DNA from: DASTFY01 sp963829955
Lineage (GTDB): Bacteria > Actinomycetota > Acidimicrobiia > Acidimicrobiales > Ilumatobacteraceae
DNA length: 64,000 bases
Direction: 5' to 3'
Assembly (NCBI GenBank): GCA_963829955.1
Contig: CAWHKS010000018.1
Coordinates: 62,001-126,000, forward strand
Below the pieces are notes generated by a model. That model was not told the origin of the DNA. It ran no database searches and saw only the letters and a program-made list of their open reading frames with translations. This document shows, piece after piece, positions 19,120 through 28,844 of this stretch. Position 1 is the stretch's first letter, and the number at the start of each line of letters is the position of its first letter. Made by a program: the position numbers and the translations under genes.

Positions 19120-19189
19120 GACCCCTCACGGTAGTGGCAGGCTGGGGCCCGACCACCGACGAACCGAACCGGAGGAGAGAGGGGACCGC

Positions 19190-19762
19190 GTGGCAGTCAT
19201 CGACGTGGCCGGGTTCGTGTCCGACCTGAAGGACCATGCCATCGGGCATGGCTTCCACGTCCACGACGAGCGCCACTTCGTCGAGACGTACTCGCTGCGC
19301 CAGACCTGGGAGGTCGATCTCCACCCCGAGGAGGCCTGCCAGGGGCCCATCGACCTGCACCTGGCGCTCGACATCGACCCACGCGCCCTCCTCGGGTTCG
19401 AGGACGCCATGGCCGCCGAGGACGACCACGACGACGAACCGCCGGACGGCTTCTCCTTCCCCCTGCACTTCACCTGGATGCTCCCGCCCCTGCCCGAGCC
19501 CCCCGACCTCCTCGTGCTGGCGACCGAGGTCGCCGGCATCGGGGGCGTGTCGCTCCCGATCGAGGTGGCTGCCATCGACACCATCCCCTCGGTGACCGAC
19601 GCTCCGGAGCGCAGCCTCTCCATCGTCGCCCGCGTCAACGTCTCGCTCGCCCAGGTCTACCTGGGTGAAGACGTGCTCTGTGACACGCTCGACAAGTGCC
19701 GCAGGGTCAGCCTCTACCTGCTCGAGCAGGCCGAGGCGTGGCTCGGGGACAGCGAGCTGTGA
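19190..19762 (+). CDS. Uncharacterised acidic protein
   Basis: This 190-residue cytoplasmic protein has no signal peptide or membrane segment. It is acidic (AAEDDHDDEPPDGF in the middle) and has a few hydrophobic strands such as VAGIGGVSLPIEVAAI. GTG 19190 is preceded by a purine-rich GGAGGAGAGAGGGG site. I do not recognise the family. It is followed 46 bp later by another small acidic protein gene, and the two may be cotranscribed. Confidence 0.7.
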   Translation: MAVIDVAGFVSDLKDHAIGHGFHVHDERHFVETYSLRQTWEVDLHPEEACQGPIDLHLALDIDPRALLGFEDAMAAEDDHDDEPPDGFSFPLHFTWMLPPLPEPPDLLVLATEVAGIGGVSLPIEVAAIDTIPSVTDAPERSLSIVARVNVSLAQVYLGEDVLCDTLDKCRRVSLYLLEQAEAWLGDSEL

Positions 19763-19808
19763 GTCCCATGCCGTCAGAGAGCGAGCCGTCACACGGGAAG
19801 AACAGCCG

Positions 19809-20084
19809 ATGCGCATCACCCAGCTGATCGACATCCTGCGGGACTACCCGCCGGACTGGGAGGTGGAGCTGGCGGTCGTCGCTCCGGTCGAGCCCGACGA
19901 CCCCGACATCACCGTGGACCGCTACTCGGTCGAAGGCGTCCTGCCGTGGGAGGACGACGACACCGACCAGGCGTTCGTCTGGTTGGTCGGCGGCGAGGAC
20001 GACAACGTGGGGGCCTTCCTGGACGTTGTCGACGGTGGCGAGGACGACAACGTCGAGGCCTTCCTCGACACGGTCGACGAGTGA
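19809..20084 (+). CDS. Small acidic protein with a duplicated 15-residue repeat
   Basis: This 91-residue, strongly acidic protein starts MRITQLIDILRDYPPDWEVE, resembling small proteins that open with a helix and a strand. Its C-terminus contains the near-exact tandem repeat GGEDDNVGAFLDVVD / GGEDDNVEAFLDTVDE. The DNA repeat is two 45-bp units that differ at several positions, so the duplication is not recent. The function is unknown. The ureohydrolase gene begins 13 bp downstream. Confidence 0.65.
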   Translation: MRITQLIDILRDYPPDWEVELAVVAPVEPDDPDITVDRYSVEGVLPWEDDDTDQAFVWLVGGEDDNVGAFLDVVDGGEDDNVEAFLDTVDE

Positions 20085-20097
20085 CACTGTCCGCATC

Positions 20098-21129
20098 GTG
20101 ACCGAACCCCAGCGCGACATCCCTCCCGGTTTGCAGGACCAGCTCGACCTGGCGCACGCGGGCCTGGTCACGTTCGGCCACCGCCCGTTCCTGTCCGAGC
20201 CCGAGCAGCTCGACACCTGGCAACCGGACGTCGCCATCGTCGGCGCACCATTCGACGTCAGCACCACGAACCGCCCTGGCGCCCGCTTCGGACCGCGGGC
20301 GATCCGCGCCCTGGCGTACGAGCCCGGGACCTACCACTTGGACCTCGGCATCGAGATCTTCGACTGGTTGGAGGTGGTGGACTTCGGCGACGCCCATTGC
20401 CCCCACGGGCAGACCGAAGCCAGCCACGCCAACATCCGCGCCCGGGTCGGCGAGATCGCTAGCCGGGGGATCATCCCCGTCATCCTCGGCGGTGACCACT
20501 CCATCACCTGGCCGGCGGCGACCGCGGTGGCCGACCACTTCGGCTTCGGCAACGTCGGCATCGTCCACTTCGACGCCCATGCCGACACGGCCGACATCGT
20601 CGACGGCAATCTGGCCTCGCACGGCACTCCCATGCGGCGGCTCATCGAGTCCGGCGCGGTCCTGGGCCGCAACTTCGTGCAGGTCGGCCTGCGCGGCTAC
20701 TGGCCACCGCAGGACACGTTCGAGTGGATGCAGACCCAGGGCATGCGATGGCACCTCATGCACGAGGTGTGGGAGCGGGGGATGGCCGCGGTCATCGAGG
20801 ACGCGGTGGCCGAGGCCCTCGACGGGGCGGAGCACCTCTACGTCAGCGTTGACATCGACGTGCTCGATCCTGGCTTCGCGCCGGGCACCGGCACGCCCGA
20901 GCCCGGCGGGCTCAACCCCGCCGACCTTCTGCGCACCGTGCGGGCCCTGGCCATGCGCACCAACGTGGTCGCCCTCGACGTGGTCGAGGTGGCGCCGCCC
21001 TACGACGTGAGCGACACGACAGTGAACAACGCCCACCGGGTGGTGTTCGAGGCGCTGGCCGGCCTGGCGTGGCAGCGCCGCCAAGCGGCCGGGGGCGAGG
21101 CCGGCCCACCGGCGCTTCCGCATCGCTGA
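20098..21129 (+). CDS. speB: Agmatinase/ureohydrolase family protein
   Basis: This 343-residue binuclear-manganese hydrolase removes urea from agmatine or a related guanidino compound. The metal-ligand motifs are seen in order: ILGGDHSITWP, VHFDAHADTAD, SVDIDVLDPGF, and the EVAPPYD segment. Length is typical. Agmatinase is the likeliest activity, but guanidinobutyrase or guanidinopropionase cannot be excluded. GTG 20098 was chosen because upstream residues are low-complexity. It is convergent with the aldo/keto reductase gene. Confidence 0.85.
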   Translation: MTEPQRDIPPGLQDQLDLAHAGLVTFGHRPFLSEPEQLDTWQPDVAIVGAPFDVSTTNRPGARFGPRAIRALAYEPGTYHLDLGIEIFDWLEVVDFGDAHCPHGQTEASHANIRARVGEIASRGIIPVILGGDHSITWPAATAVADHFGFGNVGIVHFDAHADTADIVDGNLASHGTPMRRLIESGAVLGRNFVQVGLRGYWPPQDTFEWMQTQGMRWHLMHEVWERGMAAVIEDAVAEALDGAEHLYVSVDIDVLDPGFAPGTGTPEPGGLNPADLLRTVRALAMRTNVVALDVVEVAPPYDVSDTTVNNAHRVVFEALAGLAWQRRQAAGGEAGPPALPHR

Positions 21130-21138
21130 CGGTGGCTG

Positions 21139-22161
21139 TCAGCGGCGGCGGCGCCGGGCAGCGTCGCCGAGGTCCGGCGGTTCGTAGCCGTCGTCGTACG
21201 GATTGAGCGTGAGGCCGGGCGGGACCACGGCGTCCACGCGATCCCACACGTCGCCGGGGACCTGCGTGCCGGCCCCGGCGAGAGCATCCTCGAGCTGACC
21301 GAGCGTGCGGGGCCCGACGATGGCCGAGGTCACAGCCGGGTGCGCGAGCACGAACGCGTGCGCCAGGTCGACCAGTCGCAGCCCCGCTTCGTCGGCGATC
21401 TGGAGCAGATCCTCGACCAGCGCCATTTTCCGCTCGTGGACCGTCCCGCCGAAGTCGAAGTGGTCCGGCTCGCGCGCCGCCCTCGACGACGGCGGCGCGT
21501 GCCCGTCGCGGTACTGGCCCGTCAGCCACCCGCCGTTGAGCGGCGCCCACACGAGCACGCCGAGCCCGTATCGCTGGCACGTCGGCAGCACCGCCCGCTC
21601 GATGCCGCGAGCGAAGAGGGAGTACGGCGGCTGTTCGGTCGACGGCAGGACGTGACCCCGCCGGTCGGCCATCCACTGCGCTTCGACCAGCAGTTCGGCC
21701 GGGAACGTCGACGTCCCGAACGCCCGGATCTTCCCGGCGTGCACCAGGTCGGACAGGGTACCGAGGGTCTCGTCGAGATCAGTGTCGGGATCGGGGCGGT
21801 GCACCTGGTACAGGTCGATCCAGTCGGTCTCGAGGCGCCGCAGGCTGTCCTCGACGGCCCGCACGATCCAGCGGCGCGAGGCGCCACGATGGTTCGCATC
21901 CTCGCCCATGGCGTTGAAGAACTTGGTCGCCAGGATGACCGAGTCACGCCGGCCGCGCAGCGCCCGCCCCACGATCTCCTCCGACTCCCCGAACGCGTAC
22001 ATGTCCGCGGTGTCGATGAAATTGACGCCGGCGTCGAGCGCGGTGTGGATGATCGCCTGGCACTCGTCCTCGTCACGGTTGCCCCACGCCCCGAGCACCA
22101 TCGTCCCGAGGCAGAACGTGCTCACGTGCATGCCGGTGCGGCCGAGCGTGCGGTACTCCAC
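21139..22161 (-). CDS. Aldo/keto reductase
   Basis: This 340-residue NADP-dependent TIM-barrel reductase starts MEYRTLGRTGMHVSTFCLG (initiator GTG). It shows the catalytic region GVNFIDTADMY (Asp and Tyr), YQVHRPDPDTDLDET and the C-terminal AIVGPRTLGQLEDAL that binds NADP phosphate. The frame is open for over 1300 codons because the broken upstream permease genes share it; GTG 22161 is the family-consistent start. It is the last gene after the ABC importer, 11 bp downstream, and may act on the imported compound. Confidence 0.88.
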   Translation of the reverse strand: MEYRTLGRTGMHVSTFCLGTMVLGAWGNRDEDECQAIIHTALDAGVNFIDTADMYAFGESEEIVGRALRGRRDSVILATKFFNAMGEDANHRGASRRWIVRAVEDSLRRLETDWIDLYQVHRPDPDTDLDETLGTLSDLVHAGKIRAFGTSTFPAELLVEAQWMADRRGHVLPSTEQPPYSLFARGIERAVLPTCQRYGLGVLVWAPLNGGWLTGQYRDGHAPPSSRAAREPDHFDFGGTVHERKMALVEDLLQIADEAGLRLVDLAHAFVLAHPAVTSAIVGPRTLGQLEDALAGAGTQVPGDVWDRVDAVVPPGLTLNPYDDGYEPPDLGDAARRRRR

Positions 22162-22172
22162 GGCGCCAGCCG

Positions 22173-23275
22173 TCAGGCCTCGACCTCGACGGTGGGGACC
22201 GCCTCCGGCGACTCGCACAGGGCGCGGGCGCCATCCACCGTCACCGCCACCCTCGACCCCGCCACCAGCTCGGCCGCCCGCGTGCTGGTGCCGTGGGCCG
22301 AGATCAAGATGTCGAGCAGATCGACACGTACATGGACGAGCGTGGCCGCGCCGGCGAACGTCTGGCCCGACACCGTGCCGACCAGCCCCTGGTGGTCGCC
22401 GGCACCGCCGTTGGCCGGGGCCAGCGGGCTGACCTCGACGTCCTCCGGCCGCACGAGGAGGAGCACCTCCTGCCCGAGGGCGAAGCGCCCCGCGGCCGGC
22501 GTGGCCACCGTGACGCCGGCCACCTCGGCGCGGTCCGGGCCCGTGATGGTGGCCGGCAACTCGTTCATGCTCCCGACGAAGCGGGCCACGAAGGCGCTGG
22601 CCGGGTTGCGATAGATCTCGGTCGGCGACCCGAGTTGTTCGAGCCGCCCGCCCGACATCACGCCGATGCGATCCGAGATGCCGAGCGCCTCCTCCTGGTC
22701 GTGCGTGACGAACAGCGTCGTGATGCCGAGCTCGGTCTGGATGCGGCGGATCTCGTCCCGCAGCAGCAGCCGGACCTTGGCGTCCAGCGCTGAGAGTGGC
22801 TCGTCGAGGAGCAGCACGCTCGGCGAGATCGCCAGCGCCCGGGCCAGTGCCACCCGCTGCTGCTGACCGCCCGAGAGCTGGTGCGGGTAGCGGCCGGAGA
22901 AGTCCTGCAGCTGGACCAGATCCAGCATCTCGCCCACCCGCTCGGTGCGGTCCGCCTTGCCGATGCCGCGGGTGCGCAGCCCGAAGGCCACGTTGTTGGT
23001 GACGTTGAGGTTGGGGAACAGGCTGTAGCTCTGGAACACCATCCCCATGTGGCGCTTGTTGGGCGGCGTGTCGGACTGGTCGACACCGTCGACGCGCACC
23101 GCTCCCGATCGGGCCACTCGAAGCCGGCGACGATGCGCAGCGCGGTGGTCTTCCCGCAGCCGCTCGGGCCCAGCAGGCTGACGAGCTCGCCCGCCTCGAC
23201 CTCCAGGTCGAAGTGGTCGAGGGCGACCGTCGGCCCGAACGCCTTGCGCACGCCTTCGAAGGACAAGGTGGCCAT
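22173..23275 (-). CDS. ABC transporter ATP-binding protein (PotA/FbpC type), frame-broken
   Basis: This importer ATPase starts MATLSFEGVRKAFG at 23275. It shows Walker A GPSGCGKTT, then the frame breaks near 23108. It resumes with GAVRVDGVD, the Q-loop MVFQSYSLFPNL, signature LSGGQQQRVALARAL, Walker B LLLDEPLSALD and switch His FVTHDQEEAL. A C-terminal TOBE-like domain follows (LLLVRPEDVEV). Adding one base in CCCGATCGGG restores one 367-residue protein. It pairs with the two permeases and binding protein upstream. Confidence 0.85.
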
Positions 23276-23282
23276 GGCGCTC

Positions 23283-24135
23283 CTAGTAGACCGCGGTCGA
23301 GGCCGCACCCCGCCCGGGCCGGCGGGTGACGGCGATGAACAGCGCCAGCAGCAACGCGGTGGCAAGGAAGACCACCAGGGCGAGGGCCATGCCGCCCTGC
23401 GGCTCCTGGTTCTGGTACAGCACGAGGTAGGTGGGCAGCGTCCGCTTGAGCAGCAGCGAGCGCGATGGTGAACTCGCCCAGCACGACCGTGGCGGTCAGG
23501 AACGCCGAGCCGACGATGGCGGACGTCAGATTGGGGATCAGCACGCGGAACAGCGTCGTGAGCCACCCCGCGCCGAGGCTGCGGGACGCGTCGACCAGGG
23601 TCCGCAGGTCGATGGCCCGGATGCCGGCGTCGAGGGCGCGGTAGGTGAACGGCATGGCCAACACCGAGTAGAAGGGGATCAGCGACAGGTCCGAGCTCAA
23701 GAACCACGGCGCCGTCTCCCGGAACGTGCCCGCCACGCCGACCACGAGCGCGATGGGGGGCACGACGTAGGGCAGCACGCTCAGGATCTCCACCAGCGGT
23801 CTCGCTCTCGGGACCCGCAGATGGACCCAGAGCGCGGTCGGCAGGAGGATCCCAAGCGTGACCAGGATCGCCCCGACGGCCAACTTGAGGCTGAGCGTGA
23901 GCGCGGACCCGAATAGCGGGTCGGAGAACGCGTTGCTGAGGCTGTCGAGCGTCCAACGGTCGAACAGCGTGGAGAAGTTGAACCGGACCATCGGCACCCG
24001 CTGGAAGGCGAAGCGGGCCATGGCCAGCAGGGGGAGGATGAAGTACACCGCGCAGGCCAGCAGCACGATGACCGACACCACCGGCGGCCGTGCCTGGCCA
24101 GGCTTGCGCCGGCGGGCGGTCACGCTCGCCGCCAT
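23283..24135 (-). CDS. ABC transporter permease (PotC type), frame-broken
   Basis: This membrane protein begins MAASVTARRRKPGQARPPVV and has about six helices. It carries the EAA-type loop DASRSLGAGWLTTLFRVLIP. Near 23463 the frame breaks after LGEFTIA. One added base continues it as SLLLKRTLPTYLVLYQNQEP, a final helix and the stop at 23283-23285. GAGGAAGG precedes the ATG. It overlaps the first permease gene by 16 bp and ends 7 bp before the ATPase gene. Confidence 0.82.
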
Positions 24136-25044
24136 CGCTCGGCCTTCCTCCGCAGCAACAGGTAGCCGGTCATCGACACGCCCATGATGATGATCATCCA
24201 CGCAGCCAGCGCGTACCCGAGCTGTCCTTTCCCCGTGATGGTGTTGCCCTGGAGGAAGAAGCGGATCTGGATCGTCACCAGGTTCGAACTGCCGCCGGTG
24301 AGCGCGTACGCGGTGGCGTAGGCGCTGAACGCGTTGGCGAACAGCAGCAGGAATCCACCGAGGATGGCCGGAGCCAGGACTGGGATCCCGACCGCGGCGC
24401 CAGTAGGTCCATGACCGAGCGCCGAGGTTCGCCGCCGCCTCCCGCCAGGCGGGCTTTAACCCGTCGATGGCGGGGAAGGTGACCAGCACCATGAGCGGGA
24501 TCTGGAAGTACAGGTACACGATGACAAGGCCCCAGAACGAGCGGACGGTGAGCCCGTGGGCTTGGAGGTCGAGCCCACTCGACTTGAGAATCTTGGTCAT
24601 CAGACCTTGGGTGCCAAGTGCGGCGATGAACGCGAACGCCAACGGGATGCCGCCGAAGTTGGCGGCAACCCCACTGAACGCGGTGACTCCGCTGCGGAGC
24701 CATTTCGGCCGCCGCAGTGTCGCCGCGGCATACGCCAACAGAACACCGATGACAGCGCCGAGCAGCGCCGTCACGAACGACAGCCTGAGCGACGCGATGA
24801 ACGCCTCTTGATACTGCCCGGTGACGGCCTCGGTCAGCGCAGAGGTCGTGGCCCCGTTCTCCCCCTGCAGCGCCTGGGTGAACACCGTGATCGTCGGCCA
24901 GACGAGAAAGATGGCGAGGTAGGCGAAGAACGGGAGCAGGCCCAGCCACGCGAGGTTCCGCCGGTGGGCGGCCCCCTGCTTGGGGTGGCCGCCCGCGGCA
25001 GATTCGACGGCGTCGTCCTCGACGGCGACGGACGGGACCGTCAT
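24120..25044 (-). CDS. ABC transporter permease (PotB type), frame-broken
   Basis: The N-terminal part from MTVPSVAVEDDAVES has helices such as WLGLLPFFAYLAIFLVWPTI and the EAA loop start AAANLGARSWTYWRR. Near 24394 the frame breaks. One added base continues VGIPVLAPAILGGFLLLFAN, then FSAYATAYALTGGSSNLVTI and a last helix, with the stop at 24120. The restored length is about 300 residues, normal for the family. It lies 16 bp after the binding-protein gene. Confidence 0.82.
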
Positions 25045-25060
25045 GGGGATCGACGAGCCG

Positions 25061-26266
25061 CTAGGCGTCGGCAACCATGGGGCCCCAGTTCGCGACCAGC
25101 GCCTCGTTGGCCTTGTCGATCTGCTCCTGGGTCGGGAAGCCGATCGACTGGATGAGCTCCGCGTCGGGCAGGTTCGCCGAGATCTCCTCGCTCACCTTGC
25201 CGGACTCCAGGAGCGCGGCGTACCGGGCCGGGATCGCGCCGCCCTCGAGGAACCGAGCGCGCCTTCGTCGGACAGGATGTGCTCCACCCACAGCTTGCCG
25301 GCGTTGGGGTGAGGCGAGTCCTTTACGACACCCTGCGCGTAGTACGACCCATAGACCCCGTCGGTCGGGACCACCACCTCGGAGGTGATGCCCGCCTCGT
25401 CAAGTTGGGGCTGGAGGCCAGGCCAGTTGTAGGTCCAGTCCAGAACGATCGGCGTCTCGCCGGCCAGGATCGTGGCCGGGGTGACGTCGCCGGGGACGAA
25501 GTTGCCCGACTTCTTGAGATCGGCGAAGAACTGGATGCCAGGCATGATGTCGTCGAAGCTGCCTCCATTGGCGAGAGAGGCCGCCATCACGCCCGCGAAG
25601 GCCGCGCCGGCCTCCCGAGGATCGTCATTGAGGAAGACCTGACCCTTGTAGTCTGCGTTCGTCAGGTCGGCGATGGTCTTCGGCGGGTTGTCCACGATGG
25701 TCGTGTTGGTGCCAATGGCGATGATCCCGTAGTACGCACCGACCCAGTTGCCGTCGGGGTCCTTCAAAGCGTCAGGGATCTCGTCCCAAGTGCTCGCCTG
25801 ATACGGCTCCCAAAGACCCTCGTCTATGGCCTGGATCGCGAACGGAGGACCGACGTCGATGGAGTCGGGCATGTCGGCTTGACCCGCCAGAGTCTTGACC
25901 GCGGTGATCTCGTCGGCCGACGAGGCGTCAGGCGTCGCCACCGGGTTCTCGATGCCCGGGTACTTGTCGCGGAAGCTCTGGAGGACGCCCTTGTAGTTGG
26001 CCCACGTGTCGGGCAGGGCGATCAGGTTGACCTTGCCCTCCTCGGTGGCAGCGTCGGCGAGGGCGGCCAGATCACCGCTGGCGGCTGCGGTGGTGTCCCC
26101 TCCAGCCGCGGTCGTGTCGCTGCCGGCGGCGGAGGTCTCCGTGGCGGCGGCTGCCGTGGTGTCCGCACCACCGGAGTCGTCGTCACTCCCGCATCCGGCG
26201 GCCAGCAGTCCCGCGGCCACCATCGAGCGCGCCGAAGGCACGCATCCTCTGACGTGATGCACGCAT
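25061..26266 (-). CDS. ABC transporter solute-binding lipoprotein, frame-broken twice
   Basis: The mature protein follows a lipobox, LLAAGC, then GSDDDSGGADTT and a Thr/Ala/Ser-rich linker. It is a family-1-type periplasmic-binding fold (VNLIALPDTWANYKG, VVPTDGVYGSYYAQG), in the class serving PotABCD/AfuABC-like importers. Near 25254 one base is missing; restoring it gives FLEGGAIPARYAALLESGKV to the stop. At the 5' end AGGGGAGGA precedes ATG 26266, whose frame reads MRASRQRMRAFGAL, but the lipobox is in another frame; a start at 26286 stays in frame with a poorer signal sequence. The ligand could be a polyamine, iron chelate or other small molecule. Confidence 0.8.
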
Positions 26267-26465
26267 CGCAGTCCTCCCCTTCTCATTGCATGCTGCGGGC
26301 CGCACGGTAACCCGTCCGGCGACGCCCCCGTGACATGGCGCCCGTGGTTCACGCACGATTCCGGTGGCGGTGGTGTGGCGGTCACCGGCTCGACGCTTCG
26401 CCAGGGCGTGCCACGATACAGTCGCGTCCCGCGATGCGGGACGAGCCCCGCAGAGGAGGAGCGCC

Positions 26466-26792
26466 ATGCCCCGTAACCGGGCCGAGCTGGTGGTGATCTC
26501 GTGGCGGGACATCCCCGCCCAGGTCAACGCCCGCGTCGGTGACGAGCGCCATCAGGTGCTCCTCCCGGCCCGGTTCCAGCGGGCCGTCGAGCGCGCCACG
26601 CGGATCGCCGGCAAGAAGACGGCGAGCGAGCACGTGGCGGAGTGGAGGCGCCGCTCCTTCCCCATCGATGGCGACCCGCTCGTCGCGGCACGCACCGAAG
26701 CCGCACGTCTCGACGCCGCCTTCTCGCCCGAACGCCTGCGCTCGTTGATCGCCGCCGGGGGTTGGGATCCGGAAAGCGAGTCGGCACCGTGA
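26466..26792 (+). CDS. Conserved small 'virulence factor' family protein
   Basis: This 108-residue soluble basic protein starts MPRNRAELVVISWRDIPAQV, with AGGAGGA just upstream. It resembles the family catalogued as 'Virulence factor' (PF13769, from memory), often found beside corrinoid methyltransferase and RACo genes in alphaproteobacteria and actinobacteria. The family name is not evidence of virulence. The next gene, 7 bp downstream, is a RACo-type protein, which fits a role in methyl-group metabolism. The biochemical function is unknown. Confidence 0.65.
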   Translation: MPRNRAELVVISWRDIPAQVNARVGDERHQVLLPARFQRAVERATRIAGKKTASEHVAEWRRRSFPIDGDPLVAARTEAARLDAAFSPERLRSLIAAGGWDPESESAP

Positions 26793-26799
26793 CCCCACG

Positions 26800-28844
26800 A
26801 TGACAGAACCCACAGCAGTCTTCGTGCCGTCTGGACAGCGTGGGCACGTGCCCGCGGGCACCACCGTCCTGGATGCCGCCCGCCGCTTCGGTGTCGACCT
26901 CGACTCCGTCTGCGGCGGACGGGGCATCTGCGGCCGGTGCCAGGTGCGGCCGGCCTTCGGCGAGTTCGCCAAGCACGCGCTCACCTCCTCGCCCGACCAC
27001 CTGTCGTCTCCGGGCTCGACCGAGCACGAGTACCACGGCCGCCGACCGCTGGAGATCGGCAGCCGGCTCGGCTGCGCCGACCCAGATCCTCGGCGACGTC
27101 GTGCTCGACGTCCCACCGGAGAGCCAGGTCCACCGGCCGGTGGTGCGCAAGTCCGTCGATCTCGAGGGACTGGTCGTCGACCCCGTGGTCCAACTGCACT
27201 ACGTCGAGGTGGCCGTCGCCGACCTCGGTGGAGGACGTAGCGATCTGCAGCTCCTGCTCGACGCCCTGGACGAGCAGTGGTCGCTCACGGGCGCTGACGG
27301 TCGACACGGGCGTGTTGGCCGACCTGCAGCCGGCCCTCGCCGACGGCCGGCGCGCCGTCACGGTCGCGGTCCACGCCGGCAGCGCGATCACCGCGGTGTG
27401 GCCCGGCTTCGTCGACCGCGTGTACGGCGTCGCCGTCGACGTGGGCTCGACGACTATCGCTGGCCACCTCTGCGAGCTGGCCAGCGGCGAGGTTCTGGCG
27501 ACGGCCGGGGCCATGAACCCCCAGATCCGGTTCGGTGAGGACCTGATGAGCCGGGTTTCCTACGTGATGATGAACCCCGGCGGACGGGAGCAGCTGACGG
27601 ACGCTGTGCAGCAGGCCGTCGACGAGCTGGTCGGCGAGCTCACCTCCCAGGCCGGCGTCGAGCGGGACGACCTGCTCGACCTGGTCGCCGTGGGCAACCC
27701 GATCATGCACCACCTCCTCCTCGGGATCGATCCGACGCCGCTCGGCACGGCGCCGTTCGCGCTCGCCACCGACCTGCCGGTCGACGCCCGGGCCACCGAC
27801 ATCGCCGTCGGCTGCCGCCGGGCCCGCCTGCACCTACTCCCGTGCATCGCCGGGCACGTCGGGGCGGATGCCGCCGCGGCCATCCTCGCCGAGGGTCCGC
27901 ACCGCAGCGACGACGTGCAGCTCCTCGTCGACGTCGGCACCAACGCCGAGATCGTGCTCGGGTGCCGGAGCTGGCTGCTGGCCGCGTCGAGCCCGACCGG
28001 CCCCGCGCTGGAGGGAGCCCAGATCTCGTGCGGCCAGCGGGCGACACCGGGCGCCATCGAACGGGTGCGGATCGACCGCGACATGCTCGAACCGCGCTAC
28101 CGGGTGGTGGGCAGCGAAGTCTGGTCGGACGACCCCGCCTTCGAGGCGAGCCTGCCCGCCGCCGGCGTCACCGGCGTATGCGGCTCCGGCATCATCGAGG
28201 TGGTCGCCGAGCTGTTCCTCTCCGGCGTGGTCGACGCCGACGGCGCCATTGACGGCGCGACCGCTGAGCGCACCCCGCGGGTCGTGCCGGACGGCCGCGT
28301 GTTCGCCTACGTGCTGCGCGAAGGGGAAGGCGATCGGCCGGCGTTGCGCATCACGCAGGCCGACGTCCGTGCCATCCAGCTCGCCAAGGCCGCGTTGCAG
28401 GCCGGTGTCCGGCTGCTCATGGACCATGCCGGGCTGGAGAACCTGACGGACGTCGGTTCCGTGAGGCTGGCCGGGGCCTTCGGCAGCCACATCGACCCGC
28501 TGTACACGCTGGCCCTCGGCTTGCTGCCCGACTGCCCGCCGGGCCGTGTGCGTTCGGCCGGGAACGCGGCCGGCTCGGGCGCGGTGCGGGCGCTGCTCTC
28601 GGCCGAGGCCCGGGCCGAGGTCGCCGAGGTCGCCCGCACGGTGACGAAGGTGGAGACGGCGATCGAGCCGCGGTTCCAGGAGCACTTCGTCGCCTCGCTG
28701 GCCTTTCCGCACGCCACCGATCCGTACCCGCACCTGGCCGAGGTGCTGACGTTGCCGGCCCGCCGGCCGACCGACCCCGTCGCCCCGGTCCGGCGTCGGC
28801 GCGGGGGCGGGCGAGCCGGCGCACGAGCAGAGGAGTCCGCATGA
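26800..28844 (+). CDS. RACo-type corrinoid-activating [2Fe-2S]/ASKHA protein (DUF4445), frame-broken twice
   Basis: This reductive activator of corrinoid proteins uses ATP to return inactive Co(II) to Co(I). Residues about 38-47, CGGRGICGRC, with a later Cys at LGC, form a plant-type [2Fe-2S] site. An ASKHA ATPase domain follows (VYGVAVDVGSTTIAGHLCEL, LLVDVGTNAEIVLG, GVCGSGIIE). An extra base near 27079 and another near 27287 break the frame; removing them joins IGSRLGCATQILGDVVLDVP and RALTVDTGVLADLQPAL. The restored length is about 680 residues, normal for the family. It overlaps the methyltransferase gene by ATGA at 28841-28844. Confidence 0.85.

Noticed and set aside
21139..25074. A single 1311-residue 'fusion' of permeases and aldo/keto reductase.
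   Set aside because: The long frame arises because single-base breaks in the two permease genes leave them in the same frame as the reductase. The stretch between them is out-of-frame permease and ATPase sequence.
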